Of a stretch of DNA of 64,000 nucleotides, positions 63,914 through 64,000 are shown in pieces; within the stretch, counting starts at the first letter, position 1, and each line of letters begins with the position of its first letter. The position numbers were made by a program, and so were the translations under genes. Below the pieces are notes generated by a model. It had not been told where the DNA came from, did not search any database, and saw only the letters and a program-made list of their open reading frames with translations. The DNA comes from Pseudonocardia xinjiangensis (lineage in GTDB: Bacteria > Actinomycetota > Actinomycetes > Mycobacteriales > Pseudonocardiaceae), in contig NZ_JAAXKY010000011.1 of the NCBI RefSeq assembly GCF_012911925.1, positions 21,902 through 85,901 of the forward strand, given 5' to 3'.

Positions 63914-64000
63914 GGCCGACTCGCGGACCGAGAACGGGCGACTCGCGCGGCGGGAACGGGCGACTCGCGGGGTGGGAGTGGGCGACTCGCGGGGCGGGAA
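63914..64000. repeat. at least four tandem GACTCGCGG units, 22-bp period, running off the window
   Basis: GGGGCCGACTCGCGG (from 63914) is followed by GGGCGACTCGCG units starting at 63936, 63958 and 63980. Spacing is exactly 22 bp with variable GGG-rich spacers. It starts about 20 nt after the rdgB stop, the longest cluster in the window. Confidence 0.85.

Noticed and set aside
63914..64000. Regular 22-bp repeats as a CRISPR array
   Set aside because: Spacers are only about 9 bp and themselves similar, units are shorter than CRISPR repeats and no cas genes are near.

Overview
The window is about 64 kb of very GC-rich, densely coded DNA with many GTG/TTG starts and stop-start overlaps of the ATGA/GTGA/TGATG type. 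Gene content (Mec+/CysO/CysM, ClpS-DUF2017, a mycofactocin-type alcohol dehydrogenase, several ECF sigma factors, PIG-L deacetylase) points to a mycolata-related actinomycete, most likely a member of the Pseudonocardiaceae such as Pseudonocardia. This is an inference from protein families. No rRNA, tRNA or CRISPR array was seen.

Layout. 0-1.4 kb: two permeases of a polar amino-acid ABC importer. 2-3.8 kb: a crotonase-fold enzyme, a DUF3291 protein and a lipoprotein. 3.8-8.3 kb: a phosphonate (phn) locus in decay. An intact PhnZ-like HD oxygenase, phnC, phnF and phnM survive; phnD is truncated, phnE has an internal deletion, and a 72-codon frame looks like a scar joining the start of phnG to the end of an ATPase (phnK/phnL). 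8.4-12.4 kb: TetR regulator, frameshifted metallophosphoesterase, MOSC protein, methyltransferase and acetyltransferase. 12.4-15.9 kb: an amidase next to an ArsR regulator coupled to an unusual SRPBCC + AmiC-like ligand-binding fusion. 16-24.5 kb: an ECF sigma factor coupled to a three-domain VOC protein, hydrolases, a D-2-hydroxyacid dehydrogenase, a secreted S33 peptidase, rearranged IS debris and a second ECF module with two membrane proteins.

24.6-40.2 kb: aerobic benzoyl-CoA (box) catabolism. boxC-boxB lie at one end, and benzoate-CoA ligase with a coupled GNAT acetyltransferase at the other. The two promoters share the same arrangement of elements. Between them sit a LacI-regulated sugar uptake and oxidation cluster and a redox module (single-pass protein, haem-b-type membrane protein, NuoF-like flavoprotein, 3Fe-4S ferredoxin). 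40.4-43.4 kb: a mycofactocin-family alcohol dehydrogenase followed by a single-chain MoxR AAA+/VWA protein. 43.6-48.3 kb: PIG-L deacetylase, cytochrome oxidase subunit I (ctaD), serB and a Pth2-type hydrolase.

48.3-63.9 kb: a conserved actinobacterial core block, dinG - pncB - clpS - DUF2017 - mec - cysO - cysM - rhomboid - murI - MBL phosphodiesterase - rph - rdgB, in the order known from Mycobacterium tuberculosis Rv1329c-Rv1341. It is interrupted here by a thioesterase, a pncA and a 3-kb insert (AraC regulator plus two alpha/beta hydrolases).

Three sequence-level patterns recur. (1) Strong perfect hairpins, including a 55-bp dispersed family, lie 8-22 nt after stop codons. (2) A GGGCGACTCGCGG motif recurs between genes with a 22-bp period. 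(3) At least fourteen genes have a TANNNT box 6-8 nt before the start codon, the signature of leaderless transcription.
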